Below are positions 1 through 7,205 of a stretch of DNA of 27,837 nucleotides, in pieces. Each line of letters starts with the position of its first letter. The stretch's first letter is position 1. The notes under the pieces were generated by a model that worked only from the letters and a program-made list of their open reading frames with translations, searched no databases and was not told the origin of the DNA. The stretch is from CAYVAP01 sp964343195 (GTDB lineage Bacteria; Bacteroidota; Bacteroidia; J057): assembly GCA_964343195.1 (NCBI GenBank), contig CAYFIR010000092.1, positions 1-27,837 of the forward strand, in the 5' to 3' direction. Both the position numbers and the translations under genes were made by a program.

Positions 1-33
1 AGACCTGCTCTGAGCGCAGCCGAAGAGTCTTCG
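1..33. repeat. REP-like palindromic remnant at the left edge
   Basis: The stretch CTGAGCGCAGCCGAAGAG (10-27) runs into a perfect small dyad, CGAAGA-G-TCTTCG (21-33). It resembles the short 'CTGAGCGNAGNCGAAG' motif that I know as a frequent intergenic repeat in many bacteria. No gene covers it. A second small hairpin, CGGGAA/TTCCCG, lies at 40-58, before the first gene. Only one copy is visible here, so the repeat call rests on recognition of the motif. Confidence 0.35.
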
Positions 34-107
34 TAAAATCGGGAAGTTATTTTTCCCGCGTTCCTTAGGATGATATGAAAACACCTTTTAATCCAAATTT
101 TTTTCTC

Positions 108-803
108 ATGAAGAAGCTATCTATGCTGGTTGCTGGTCTGTTTTTGCTGATCGGCGGCCTACATGCACAACAGAACGTTGTGAAAGTTGGCCTTACACCC
201 CTGGCCTTTGGCAATGTAAACCTCAATTATGAGCGCGTACTGACCGATCGCATGTCGCTTAATACGACTGTTGGGTTTGGTATTCCTCGCAATAGTGTCC
301 CATTCGCTGCCAATAGCGGTTTGGAAGGGAACGCCTCTTATGGTGCCTTCGAAGTGACCCCAGAGCTTCGTTTTTACGGTAAGGACAATGGAGCCCCACG
401 TGGATTTTATTTCGGACCCTGGTTACGCTACCGTCAGTGGACCATATCAGGGGATGAAACATTCAGTGGCTACAGCACCAATTATGAGGCAGGACTTCGC
501 ACGTTTAACGGTGGTATTCAGTTGGGTGCCCAATGGCTGATCGGGGATGTTTTCTCCATCGACTGGTCATTCCTTGGCGTAGGTATTGGATACTACAATC
601 TGTCTGGCAAGTTCACCTCTGATGATCCCTCAGTTGACTGGGATCAGGTCAAAGCCGATATCGAAACCGAATTGGGACAGAGTGTAGACAATGTCCCTGG
701 TCTGGACTTTGCGGCAGATAACCTGGGAGGTGAAATTGGGGTGAAGCTTCCCTTCTTCCTGCCAGTATTCCGTAGTTCTATTGCGATAGGATTTGCCTTT
801 TAA
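108..803 (+). CDS. Outer-membrane beta-barrel protein (porin-like family)
   Basis: Predicted secreted barrel protein of about 231 residues. From the ATG at 108 the protein opens with a classic signal peptide (MKKLSMLVAGLFLLIGGLHA, then QQ). The rest is Gly/aromatic-rich with alternating hydrophobic residues, for example the GPWLRYRQW and GVGIGYYNL stretches, and it ends in an aromatic strand (AIGFAF), typical of beta-barrels inserted by the BAM complex. An in-frame upstream ATG at 75 has an AGGA at 67-70 and would add 11 residues (MKTPFNPNFFL). I prefer 108 because it gives a normal signal peptide, but 75 cannot be excluded. It resembles the small outer-membrane proteins (about 200-250 aa) common in Bacteroidota; the ligand is unknown. 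It is followed by a strong terminator at 825-857, so transcription is probably independent of guaA. Confidence 0.75.
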   Translation: MKKLSMLVAGLFLLIGGLHAQQNVVKVGLTPLAFGNVNLNYERVLTDRMSLNTTVGFGIPRNSVPFAANSGLEGNASYGAFEVTPELRFYGKDNGAPRGFYFGPWLRYRQWTISGDETFSGYSTNYEAGLRTFNGGIQLGAQWLIGDVFSIDWSFLGVGIGYYNLSGKFTSDDPSVDWDQVKADIETELGQSVDNVPGLDFAADNLGGEIGVKLPFFLPVFRSSIAIGFAF

Positions 804-824
804 GGCTATCTGAACTTGATACCC

Positions 825-857
825 AAGGCCTCAGCGTAATCCCGCTGGGGCCTTTTT
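825..857 (+). terminator. Rho-independent terminator
   Basis: A 12-bp stem (AAGGCCTCAGCG at 825-836 with CGCTGGGGCCTT at 843-854, one G-T wobble), a 6-nt loop and a T run at 853-857. It starts 22 nt after the stop of the outer-membrane protein gene and should end that transcript. Confidence 0.88.
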
Positions 858-877
858 GTTTCATAGTGAGACAGTTG

Positions 878-898
878 CCTGTTTCAGCCTGAAACAGG
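878..898. repeat. Perfect 21-bp palindrome
   Basis: Arms CCTGTTTCAG (878-887) and CTGAAACAGG (889-898) around a single C. A 1-nt centre disfavours an RNA hairpin and suits a dimeric DNA-binding protein. A 13-base part of it, TTCAGCCTGAAAC, recurs at 4702-4714 just after the TPR/PBP gene. No known operator is recognised. Confidence 0.7.
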
Positions 899-969
899 TA
901 TTGGTTTATGGATGGTTGTAAGTGGTTGATAGCTAGTTATTTATGTATTGGTATGGGACTTGTTTTTCA

Positions 970-990
970 AAAGCAGAAGCGTTCTGCTTT
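970..990. other. Short perfect hairpin in the guaA spacer
   Basis: AAAGCAGAA (970-978), loop GCG, TTCTGCTTT (982-990): a perfect 9-bp stem with a tight loop. It is followed by A-rich sequence, not a T run, on the plus strand. Role unknown. Confidence 0.6.
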
Positions 991-1030
991 AAAGAAAAAA
1001 GAATCTCACGTTAGAGTTGTGTGTAAAAGC

Positions 1031-1060
1031 TGCGTGGTACCCCTGGTGCCACGCACTTTT
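1031..1060 (+). terminator. Terminator-like or leader hairpin upstream of guaA
   Basis: TGCGTGGTACC (1031-1041) pairs with GGTGCCACGCA (1045-1055) with one wobble and a 3-nt loop, followed by CTTTT (1056-1060). It may be a second terminator protecting guaA from read-through, or a leader hairpin if guaA transcription starts further upstream than the element at 1123. Confidence 0.5.
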
Positions 1061-1122
1061 GGTTAGTTTGGGACATATTGGCCAATCCTTAAATACGGGT
1101 CCCTTCTATCCTGCTTTTTCCT

Positions 1123-1130
1123 TACCTTTG
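1123..1130 (+). promoter_or_regulatory. Bacteroidota -7 promoter element of guaA
   Basis: TACCTTTG matches the Bacteroidota -7 consensus TAnnTTTG and ends 5 nt before the guaA ATG (1136). The transcript would start at or next to the start codon, implying a leaderless or nearly leaderless mRNA. No clear -33 TTG is present at the expected distance. Confidence 0.6.
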
Positions 1131-1135
1131 CGGCC

Positions 1136-2659
1136 ATGAATCACAAGGTTGTCATCGTCGATTTTGGCTCTCAATACACGCAGTTGATCGCACGACGCGT
1201 CAGGGAGCAGCATATTTATTGTGAAATCGTTCCTTTTCATGATGGGATCAAGCTGGACGACGCGGTAAAAGGAGTGATCCTTTCCGGTAGTCCCTGTTCT
1301 GTGAATGAGGAAGACGCGCCCGATCTGAAGCTGGATCATGTCCTGGGAAAGGTGCCTGTTCTGGCAGTTTGTTACGGGGCACAGCTATTGGCGAAAAAGT
1401 TTAATGGCGAAGTGGCAACCTCGCAAAAGCGCGAGTATGGCCGTGCCATGCTTCAGCATCAGGATTCACCCCTTTTTCACTCCATCGACGCCAATTCACA
1501 GGTATGGATGAGTCATGGGGATCATATTCTTTCACTTCCTGAAGGGTACAAACTAATCGGTAGTACCGCCAGTGTTGAGGTCGCAGCATTTGAGCACGAA
1601 ACCCACCCGATTTATGCCCTACAATTTCACCCTGAGGTGACCCACAGCCTTCAGGGAGATCAAATCGTTCGGAACTTTCTGTACAACATCTGTCACATTC
1701 CCCCCGAGTGGACGCCGCTCTCCTTCATCGAAGAGACGGTTGAAGATCTTAAGAAGCAGATCGGGGATAGCAAGGTCATTTGTGGGCTGAGCGGTGGAGT
1801 AGACTCCACTGTCGCTGCGACCCTGATTCATCGCGCTGTAGGCGATCAGCTAACCTGTATCTTCGTTGACAATGGCATCCTGCGCAAAAACGAATTTGAC
1901 CAGGTAATGCAGCAGTATGAGACGCTGGGGCTCAACGTCATCGGCGTGGACTCCAAAGACCAGTTTTTGGGTGAACTGAGCGGCATTACGGATCCCGAGA
2001 AGAAGCGCAAAACCATTGGACGGGTTTTCATCGAAGTCTTTCAGGAAGAAGCCGAAAAGATCAAGGACGTGGATTTCCTGGCCCAGGGAACCATTTATCC
2101 TGATGTGATCGAGTCGGTGTCCGTCAAAGGCCCCTCCGCGACCATCAAGTCTCATCACAATGTCGGTGGCCTCCCTGAAAAGATGCACCTCAAGGTGGTC
2201 GAGCCCCTGCGGATGCTGTTCAAAGACGAAGTGCGCAAAGTAGGCCGTGACCTCGGTCTGGCTGAGTCTTTTATCGGCCGACACCCTTTCCCCGGCCCTG
2301 GACTTGCGATCCGGATTTTGGGAGAAGTAACCCCTGAGCGGGTAGCCCTGCTACAGGAAGTCGATGATATTTTCATCAACGGATTACGTGAGCACGATCT
2401 CTACGATCAGGTCTGGCAGGCCTTCGCGGTATTGCTCCCCGTGTCCTCCGTTGGGGTAATGGGTGACGAGCGTACATACGAGCAGGTGGTAGCCCTACGG
2501 GCTGTAGGTAGCCGCGATGGCATGACCGCCGACTGGTCGCGTTTGCCATACGACTTCCTCGCTGAAGTTTCCAACCGCATTATCAACAACGTTAAAGGGG
2601 TGAATCGCGTAACATACGATATCAGCTCCAAGCCCCCTGCGACCATTGAGTGGGAATAG
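1136..2659 (+). CDS. guaA: GMP synthase (glutamine-hydrolysing)
   Basis: Converts XMP, glutamine and ATP to GMP in the last step of guanine nucleotide synthesis; cytosolic. All parts are present in 507 residues, the normal length. The class I glutamine amidotransferase domain spans about 1-190, with nucleophile C79 in AVCYGAQ and the H165/E167 pair in QFHPEV. The ATP pyrophosphatase domain follows, with the P-loop SGGVDS at 219-224. The C-terminal dimerisation domain carries HPFPGPGLAIR and ends in KPPATIEWE, the family's usual C-terminus. The ATG at 1136 starts directly with the conserved KVVIVDFGSQYTQLIARRVRE region. A terminator-like hairpin upstream and a heptad-repeat spacer downstream suggest a single-gene transcript. 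The motif identity is unambiguous. Confidence 0.98.
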   Translation: MNHKVVIVDFGSQYTQLIARRVREQHIYCEIVPFHDGIKLDDAVKGVILSGSPCSVNEEDAPDLKLDHVLGKVPVLAVCYGAQLLAKKFNGEVATSQKREYGRAMLQHQDSPLFHSIDANSQVWMSHGDHILSLPEGYKLIGSTASVEVAAFEHETHPIYALQFHPEVTHSLQGDQIVRNFLYNICHIPPEWTPLSFIEETVEDLKKQIGDSKVICGLSGGVDSTVAATLIHRAVGDQLTCIFVDNGILRKNEFDQVMQQYETLGLNVIGVDSKDQFLGELSGITDPEKKRKTIGRVFIEVFQEEAEKIKDVDFLAQGTIYPDVIESVSVKGPSATIKSHHNVGGLPEKMHLKVVEPLRMLFKDEVRKVGRDLGLAESFIGRHPFPGPGLAIRILGEVTPERVALLQEVDDIFINGLREHDLYDQVWQAFAVLLPVSSVGVMGDERTYEQVVALRAVGSRDGMTADWSRLPYDFLAEVSNRIINNVKGVNRVTYDISSKPPATIEWE

Positions 2660-2667
2660 TTGATTGA

Positions 2668-2690
2668 GAATTCGTACTTCGGAATTCGTA
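2668..2690. repeat. Heptad array A, left arm
   Basis: Degenerate 7-bp units (ATTCGTA, CTTCGGA, ATTCGTA) begin 8 nt after the guaA stop. AATTCGT at 2683-2689 is complementary to ACGAATT at 2749-2755 in the right arm, so the two arms are inverted around about 60 bp. Confidence 0.65.
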
Positions 2691-2747
2691 AATAAATTTT
2701 TCTTTTTTAGTCCCCTCATGGAATGATTGACCATGGTGCTGGACAAT

Positions 2748-2768
2748 GACGAATTGCGCATAACGAAT
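2748..2768. repeat. Heptad array A, right arm
   Basis: GACGAAT, TGCGCAT, AACGAAT: three units in 7-bp phase. Read on the minus strand they give ATTCGTT, ATGCGCA, ATTCGTC, the same unit type as the left arm. Confidence 0.6.
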
Positions 2769-2835
2769 ATCCCCCAATAATATCATTGGGAATTATACCA
2801 GCAGCCACCTCCCCCAGGCTGGAGAAGTTCCCATG

Positions 2836-2859
2836 GGCTGATGTCTGGTGACATCGGCT
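2836..2859 (+). other. Stem-loop before the TPR/PBP gene
   Basis: GGCTGATGTC (2836-2845, counting two wobbles), loop TGGT, GACATCGGCT (2850-2859). The core GATGTC/GACATC is perfect. It ends 28 nt before the preferred ATG at 2888 and has no T run, so it is more likely a 5' leader structure than a terminator. A weaker dyad, CCCAAT/ATTGGG, lies at 2773-2790. Confidence 0.5.
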
Positions 2860-2887
2860 AGTTGTGGAATTCAATGCTAATCAACGT

Positions 2888-4696
2888 ATGACGCGCGTTT
2901 TATCGCTGATGTTTTTGGGCCTACTGCTCACCTGTACAGTGGGGATGGCACAGACTCCGAGAGAGGACCGGGTAGCAGAAAACTTCCTGAGAAATGGGGA
3001 ACGTTATCTTCAGGCCGGAAACTATGCCGTAGCCCTGGATTTTTTGGAAAAGGCTGCCGATCGACCTTTTCATCGTTCTACTACCCTGGCGATCTACCTG
3101 AGTGGCCTGAGCCATTATCAGCTTGGGAATTTTAGAGAGGCCAATCGTTGGTTTGATGAATTGGGAGAAGAACATCCCGGTTCTCGCTTTCTTTCAGAGG
3201 CACGGTATCATCAGGCATTGATGCTGATGCAAAGCCGGTCTGAAAGCCGTCAGCTAGCGGGGCTAGAGGCCCTGGTTGCAATATGTACCAATCCCGCTGA
3301 CTCTCTTCTGAAACAGGACGCCAGTGAGCAAATCAGAAACTTTCTCATCACTCAGAAGGACCTCGATTTTTGCCTTGAGTACCAGCCGGTTTTTCCTCCA
3401 ACTCTGAGACCACTGCTGACAGAAGCACTTTGTCACCACTTTATTGAGGAAGGTCAGGTAGCCAGAGCGCGCCATATTTATCAAACATTCCGTCAGGAAA
3501 ACGACCCCAGCTGGTTTTCGCCCTATGTAGAATCCCGCCTGGAGCATGCACCACCCGATTATGAGGTGGAAACGGAAAGCCATCTGGCCGTTTGCCTGCC
3601 GATTCACCTTTTTGACCTTCCGGCGGACTCCGCGGATGAGTTGCCCTTGCAGCAACGCATAGCCCTGGAGTTTTACGAAGGCTTTGAACTGGCGCTGCAA
3701 ACCTATCAGCCCCTTGCACGAAAGAAGTTTTACATCAAAGTCCTGGACTCCGAAGGCAACAATGCACAGCTTTATGATCGGCTGGATGAGTTGGAGGGAT
3801 TTTCACCGGATCTGATTCTGGGCGACATCTACAATGCTCAGTCACAGGTGATTGCCAACTGGGCCGAGCGGCATCAGGTGGCCCAAGTTGTACCCTTGAG
3901 TCCCAGTGAAGCCCTGACCCACGGCCGCAATCAGGTTTTTGTAGCACATCCCTCGGCAGAGCGCCACGGCAAGGCCATGGCTGAGTACGCCTATCTGGTG
4001 CAGGGAATGGATAAAGTAGTGGTGTGGTCCGACCAGCAGGCAGGTACGGAACTATTGGCGCAGGCGTTTATCACTCAGTTTGAGGAATTGGGGGGGGAGG
4101 TGCGATACATCCCGCTGGATACGGTGTTTTCTCCGGCCATTCGCAGAAAAATCCAGGCGGAGGTACAGGACATGCGCGTCGAGCCTGTTGATGGGGTCTA
4201 TATTCCCCTGTTGAACAATGAGGAAACCGCAGGTCTGATCCTGAGTGAAATCCAGGCTCGGGAGCTGAAAGTGAAAGTGATGGGCTCGCCTCACTGGTAC
4301 CGTCGCTATGAACACATCGACCGGGAGATGAAGGAAGTGTATGGGGTGATGTTTACCACCGGATACATGTACGATGCCCAGTCTGCGGAGTACCGCAATT
4401 TCTTTCTTGAATTTCTGCGGCAATACCAGATACCCCCGAGTCAATATGCGGTTCAGGGCTATGACCTGGGGCTGTATGTGCTTTCGGCCCTGGATTCCTA
4501 TCAGCCTGCTCGGGATGGCGACCTTGCTGATTTTCTGAGAGATCTGCCCACGATTCCTGGGCTACACCAGGATTTTGACTTCCTGGGGCAGCAGGTCAAC
4601 CAGTTTGTGAACGTCGGGGCCTTCCAGGATGATGGCACCATCATCAAGCTGAACAGCCGACAGGAGATGACGCTGGACCTGCTGGTTGAAGAATAG
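2888..4696 (+). CDS. Secreted TPR plus type-1 periplasmic-binding-fold protein (LpoA-like layout)
   Basis: About 602 residues from the ATG at 2888, which yields a clean signal peptide (MTRVLSLMFLGLLLTCTVGMAQ). A GTG at 2864 is in frame and would add 8 residues. Residues about 30-230 are helical with TPR-like repeats (YLQAGNYAVALDFLEKAA; YQLGNFREANRWFDEL). The C-terminal 370 residues match the periplasmic-binding/leucine-binding fold: LAVCLPIHL opening strand, SPDLILGDIYNAQSQVIA, VVPLSPSEAL, VVVWSDQQAG, GVYIPLLNNEE. Such proteins are often annotated as ABC substrate-binding proteins. The TPR plus PBP order is that of E. coli LpoA, which activates a peptidoglycan synthase, but homology to LpoA is inference and there is no convincing lipobox. 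No transporter genes lie nearby, which argues against a simple uptake role. Confidence 0.78.
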   Translation: MTRVLSLMFLGLLLTCTVGMAQTPREDRVAENFLRNGERYLQAGNYAVALDFLEKAADRPFHRSTTLAIYLSGLSHYQLGNFREANRWFDELGEEHPGSRFLSEARYHQALMLMQSRSESRQLAGLEALVAICTNPADSLLKQDASEQIRNFLITQKDLDFCLEYQPVFPPTLRPLLTEALCHHFIEEGQVARARHIYQTFRQENDPSWFSPYVESRLEHAPPDYEVETESHLAVCLPIHLFDLPADSADELPLQQRIALEFYEGFELALQTYQPLARKKFYIKVLDSEGNNAQLYDRLDELEGFSPDLILGDIYNAQSQVIANWAERHQVAQVVPLSPSEALTHGRNQVFVAHPSAERHGKAMAEYAYLVQGMDKVVVWSDQQAGTELLAQAFITQFEELGGEVRYIPLDTVFSPAIRRKIQAEVQDMRVEPVDGVYIPLLNNEETAGLILSEIQARELKVKVMGSPHWYRRYEHIDREMKEVYGVMFTTGYMYDAQSAEYRNFFLEFLRQYQIPPSQYAVQGYDLGLYVLSALDSYQPARDGDLADFLRDLPTIPGLHQDFDFLGQQVNQFVNVGAFQDDGTIIKLNSRQEMTLDLLVEE

Positions 4697-4699
4697 GTG

Positions 4700-4736
4700 C
4701 GTTCAGCCTGAAACCAGGAAAAAGAGCTACTGAACG
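4700..4736 (+). other. Inverted repeat after the TPR/PBP gene
   Basis: CGTTCAG (4700-4706) and CTGAACG (4730-4736) are perfectly complementary around 23 nt. The left part also carries TTCAGCCTGAAAC (4702-4714), shared with the palindrome at 878-898. There is no T run; it may be a weak terminator or a processing site. Confidence 0.4.
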
Positions 4737-4832
4737 TCCACAAAGCCAAACTTTTGATGGGGGGATGGGTTAACAATCTGGCGGAGAGTAAGCAATTCTC
4801 TGTGCCAACTGTCCAATTCCCAACCAATCGTT

Positions 4833-5690
4833 ATGCCCTATAAATTTTCGCTTTCCTTCGCTTCAGTTTTTTTGCTCTTATGTGGGCAAATGGCATTTGC
4901 ACAATCGCCTGATCCTGCTTCCAAAACAGAAGAGGGGCAGTTTGGCTTCCGTGCTGTAGCCGAGCTGGGATTTCTGGGAGTAATGGGGCACAAAGTCCAG
5001 TTTGGGCAGAATACCACCTACTTCGACTATCGCCGTACCGGGGGGCAGGATGTCCTGTTCCCCGTCAGCAGATTGTCGCTGGAGCTGGATCTGGGGCCGC
5101 GCAATACCCTGATTTTCCTGTACCAGCCGCTGCAACTGGAGACCCAGGTAGTGCTGCGGGACGACATACAGATTGACGACCTGTTGTTTCCGGCAGGAAC
5201 CAACCTTAAGACGCTGTACAGCTTCCCCTTTTATCGGCTTAGCTACCTTCGCAAGCTCAACCTCAGCAGTGAGCGTTTTGAGCTGGCGCTTGGGGTTTCT
5301 CTTCAAATTCGCAATGCCATCATTTCCTTTGAGTCAGCTGATGGCAGCCTTTATCGTTCGACCCGCGATGTGGGACCCGTGCCCATCCTGAAAGTTCGCA
5401 GCACCTTTCACGAGACGGATCGCCTCTTCCTGGAACTGGAAGCGGACGGTATGTACGCTCCCATCAGCTACCTCAACGGCAGTGACAATGATGTCGTGGG
5501 AGCCATCCTCGATGCCAGCCTGCGGCAGGGCCTTCAGATCAGCGATGAGGTCGGGACCTTCCTCAACCTGCGCTACCTGGGTGGTGGAGCCCAGGGGATT
5601 TCGCCAACTAACCTTGACATCACCGATGGATATACCAAAAACTGGCTCCACTTTCTTACGGTGAGTGCAGGATTTTCTTATGGGTTTTAG
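4833..5690 (+). CDS. Envelope beta-barrel protein of unknown function
   Basis: 285 residues. The signal peptide MPYKFSLSFASVFLLLCGQMAFA is followed by QSPDPASKTEEGQFGFRA. The mature part shows repeated amphipathic strands with frequent aromatic, Gly and Arg residues (FELALGVSLQIRNAIISFE; FLNLRYLGGGAQGISP), and the C-terminus LHFLTVSAGFSYGF ends in Phe, as expected for a BAM substrate. I do not recognise a specific family beyond outer-membrane barrels. It starts 136 bp after the TPR/PBP gene on the same strand with no strong terminator between them, so co-expression is possible. A weak terminator-like dyad follows at 5716-5730. Confidence 0.7.
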   Translation: MPYKFSLSFASVFLLLCGQMAFAQSPDPASKTEEGQFGFRAVAELGFLGVMGHKVQFGQNTTYFDYRRTGGQDVLFPVSRLSLELDLGPRNTLIFLYQPLQLETQVVLRDDIQIDDLLFPAGTNLKTLYSFPFYRLSYLRKLNLSSERFELALGVSLQIRNAIISFESADGSLYRSTRDVGPVPILKVRSTFHETDRLFLELEADGMYAPISYLNGSDNDVVGAILDASLRQGLQISDEVGTFLNLRYLGGGAQGISPTNLDITDGYTKNWLHFLTVSAGFSYGF

Positions 5691-5715
5691 GTGGCACGGA
5701 AAGACGTAATTTCCT

Positions 5716-5730
5716 AGCCTTAGGCTTTTT
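5716..5730 (+). terminator. Weak terminator-like dyad
   Basis: AGCC (5716-5719), loop TTA, GGCT (5723-5726) and then TTTT (5727-5730). The stem is only 4 bp, so this is a tentative end signal for the barrel gene. Confidence 0.3.
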
Positions 5731-5815
5731 CAACGGCAGGGTTGATATGGGCGGCGATATGATCCGGAATACCGGCCTACCCGGCTATTTCTTCATCTAG
5801 AGGGATATCCCTTTA

Positions 5816-5956
5816 CTTGATTATGTTGAAGTGGTGGATTGGGGGGCTATATTCTTCCCTATGGGGTCCTGCAAAGAGCCAGTGCTCAGGGGCATAAATC
5901 CGTTAATATTCGGTGAGAACCTCAAGCAATTTACCGGATAGGATGGCATAAACACC
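5816..5956 (-). pseudogene. Decayed tyrosine recombinase (integrase) fragment
   Basis: Read on the minus strand from 5956, one frame gives GVYAILSGKLLEVLTEY, a stop, then RIYAPEHWLFAGP and REEYSPP, ending near 5816. This matches, from memory, the catalytic-domain stretch of Bacteroidota site-specific tyrosine recombinases, where a 'DRYTxLSxKLLxxLRxYY' segment is followed by 'xYxPxxWLFxG' and 'YSxRSI'. Further along, 5772-5716 reads AGIPDHIAAHINPAVEKA in another frame, where the family usually has 'KAGI...PHxLRHS'. The in-frame stop, the frameshift and the lost Arg/His/Tyr catalytic boxes mark it as dead. The frame is open upstream only to about 5983. No direct repeats or attachment sites are obvious around it. 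Confidence 0.5.
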
Positions 5957-6028
5957 CACTGGTACTCCAATCCCCAGCAACTGCTAACAACCCGTCCACT
6001 TTTTGGTTTATTTAGACCAAGTCCATAG
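5957..6028. other. Rest of the gene-less spacer before mrp
   Basis: The 399-bp spacer 5691-6089 has no intact gene. Apart from the recombinase relic and the dyads listed separately, this part is AT-rich. I see only the sense continuation of the relic frame up to about 5983, and nothing I can name beyond that. Confidence 0.5.
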
Positions 6029-6054
6029 AAAGGTGGGCAGTCCCCGCCTTTTTT
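6029..6054 (+). terminator. Terminator-like hairpin upstream of mrp
   Basis: AAAGGTGGG (6029-6037) pairs with CCCGCCTTT (6043-6051) with one wobble and a 5-nt loop, followed by a T run (6049-6054). It lies between the gene-less spacer and the mrp promoter and would shield mrp from upstream transcription. Confidence 0.7.
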
Positions 6055-6056
6055 GC

Positions 6057-6064
6057 TATTTTTG
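6057..6064 (+). promoter_or_regulatory. Bacteroidota -7 promoter element of mrp
   Basis: TATTTTTG fits TAnnTTTG and ends 25 nt before the mrp ATG. It directly follows the terminator hairpin, so mrp appears to have its own promoter with a leader of about 20 nt. No clear -33 element is visible. Confidence 0.5.
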
Positions 6065-6089
6065 GATTACTAAATAGACTATTGCCTAC

Positions 6090-7205
6090 ATGTTCAATAA
6101 GAAAAACTCGGGTATTACCGAGCAAAAGGTTTTAGCTGCTCTGAGTCACGTAGACGATCCTGACCTCAAGAAGGATCTGGTGACCCTCAACATGATCAAG
6201 GATGTTAAGATCGACGGGAAGAATGTATTCTTTACCGTGGAGCTGACCACTCCAGCCTGCCCCATGAAAGAGGCCATCCATGATGCCTGTGTCAATGCCA
6301 TCAAACTAATGGTGGATCAGGAGGCAGAAGTGCATGTGACCATGGGGGCTCGTGTATTGGCTGACATGAACAATCAGGTCCTGCCCAATGTGAAAAACGT
6401 CATCGCCATTTCATCCGGAAAGGGTGGGGTAGGGAAGTCCACCGTTGCTTCCAATCTGGCTGTTTCACTTGCCCAGACCGGAGCCCGGGTAGCGCTGGTA
6501 GATGCCGACATCTACGGACCGAGTATGCCCATCATGTTTGGCTTTGAAGGTGACCGTCCGACCCTTGAGCAGGTTGGCGACAAAGATATGCTGGTGCCAT
6601 TTGATCGGCATGGGGTCAAACTCATGTCTATCGGCGTGCTGGTACGACCTGATCAGGCCGTTGTATGGCGTGGACCTATGGCAAGCAAGGCCCTGCGGCA
6701 GATCATCTTTGATACCAACTGGGGGGAGATTGATTACCTGCTGGTGGACCTGCCTCCCGGGACGGGAGACCTTCACCTGACATTGGTGCAGGCTTTGCCG
6801 GTAACAGGTGCGGTTGTCATTACCACTCCACAGAAAGTAGCGGTAGCAGATGCTTCCAAGGGGGCAGATATGTTCAAACTGCCTCAGGTACAGGTGCCGA
6901 TTCTGGGAGTGATTGAGAATATGGCCTTCTTCATACCAGACGATGCGCCCGAAAAGCGCTACCACCTGTTTGGCAAAGGAGGTGGACAGACACTGGCTGA
7001 TTCTATTGGCGTGCCGCTTTTGGGGCAGATTCCCATGCGTGAGGGCTTTGCAGAGCGGTCAGATAAAGGAAGTCCGGAAGTAGTTAACCAGGACAATGTA
7101 CTTTCAGCGGCATTCCGGGAACTGGCTCAGTCTGTGGCCCAGCAGTTGGCTATTCGCAATTCGTCTCAACCTCCTACCAGCAAGGTGGAGTTGGGGATGA
7201 ATTAG
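6090..7205 (+). CDS. mrp: Mrp/NBP35-type P-loop ATPase, Fe-S carrier
   Basis: 371 residues. Residues about 8-85 form the MIP18/DUF59 domain (DDPDLKKDLVTLNMIKDV; LTTPACPMKEAI). The ParA/MinD-like ATPase follows, with the deviant Walker A GKGGVGKS at 110-117 and the family signature DLPPGTGDLHLTL. Mrp proteins bind and deliver Fe-S clusters using ATP. The CxxC pair found near the C-terminus of enterobacterial ApbC/Mrp is absent: after ENMAFF comes IPDDAPEKRYHLFGKGGG. From memory this is the usual Bacteroidota form, so it is not read as damage, but the cluster ligands must then lie elsewhere. The C-terminus AIRNSSQPPTSKVEL looks like the normal family ending. The next gene is a NifU-type scaffold, which supports a shared Fe-S role. 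Confidence 0.95.
   Translation: MFNKKNSGITEQKVLAALSHVDDPDLKKDLVTLNMIKDVKIDGKNVFFTVELTTPACPMKEAIHDACVNAIKLMVDQEAEVHVTMGARVLADMNNQVLPNVKNVIAISSGKGGVGKSTVASNLAVSLAQTGARVALVDADIYGPSMPIMFGFEGDRPTLEQVGDKDMLVPFDRHGVKLMSIGVLVRPDQAVVWRGPMASKALRQIIFDTNWGEIDYLLVDLPPGTGDLHLTLVQALPVTGAVVITTPQKVAVADASKGADMFKLPQVQVPILGVIENMAFFIPDDAPEKRYHLFGKGGGQTLADSIGVPLLGQIPMREGFAERSDKGSPEVVNQDNVLSAAFRELAQSVAQQLAIRNSSQPPTSKVELGMN

Larger units (their letters stand above)
804..1135. other. Gene-less spacer upstream of guaA, rich in dyads
   Basis: A 332-bp spacer with no credible ORF. It holds four dyads in a row: a rho-independent terminator (825-857), a perfect palindrome (878-898), a 9-bp-stem hairpin (970-990) and an 11-bp-stem hairpin followed by TTTT (1031-1060). 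A Bacteroidota -7 element then sits directly before guaA. The middle part (900-968) is AT-rich without clear structure. Confidence 0.7.

Noticed and set aside
804..1135. Purine riboswitch upstream of guaA
   Set aside because: The hairpins do not carry the conserved three-way-junction bases of purine riboswitches, and the -7 element lies after them.
6940..7000. Missing CxxC in Mrp as a sign of a damaged gene
   Set aside because: The ATPase and MIP18 domains are intact, and Bacteroidota Mrp proteins as I know them generally lack this pair.
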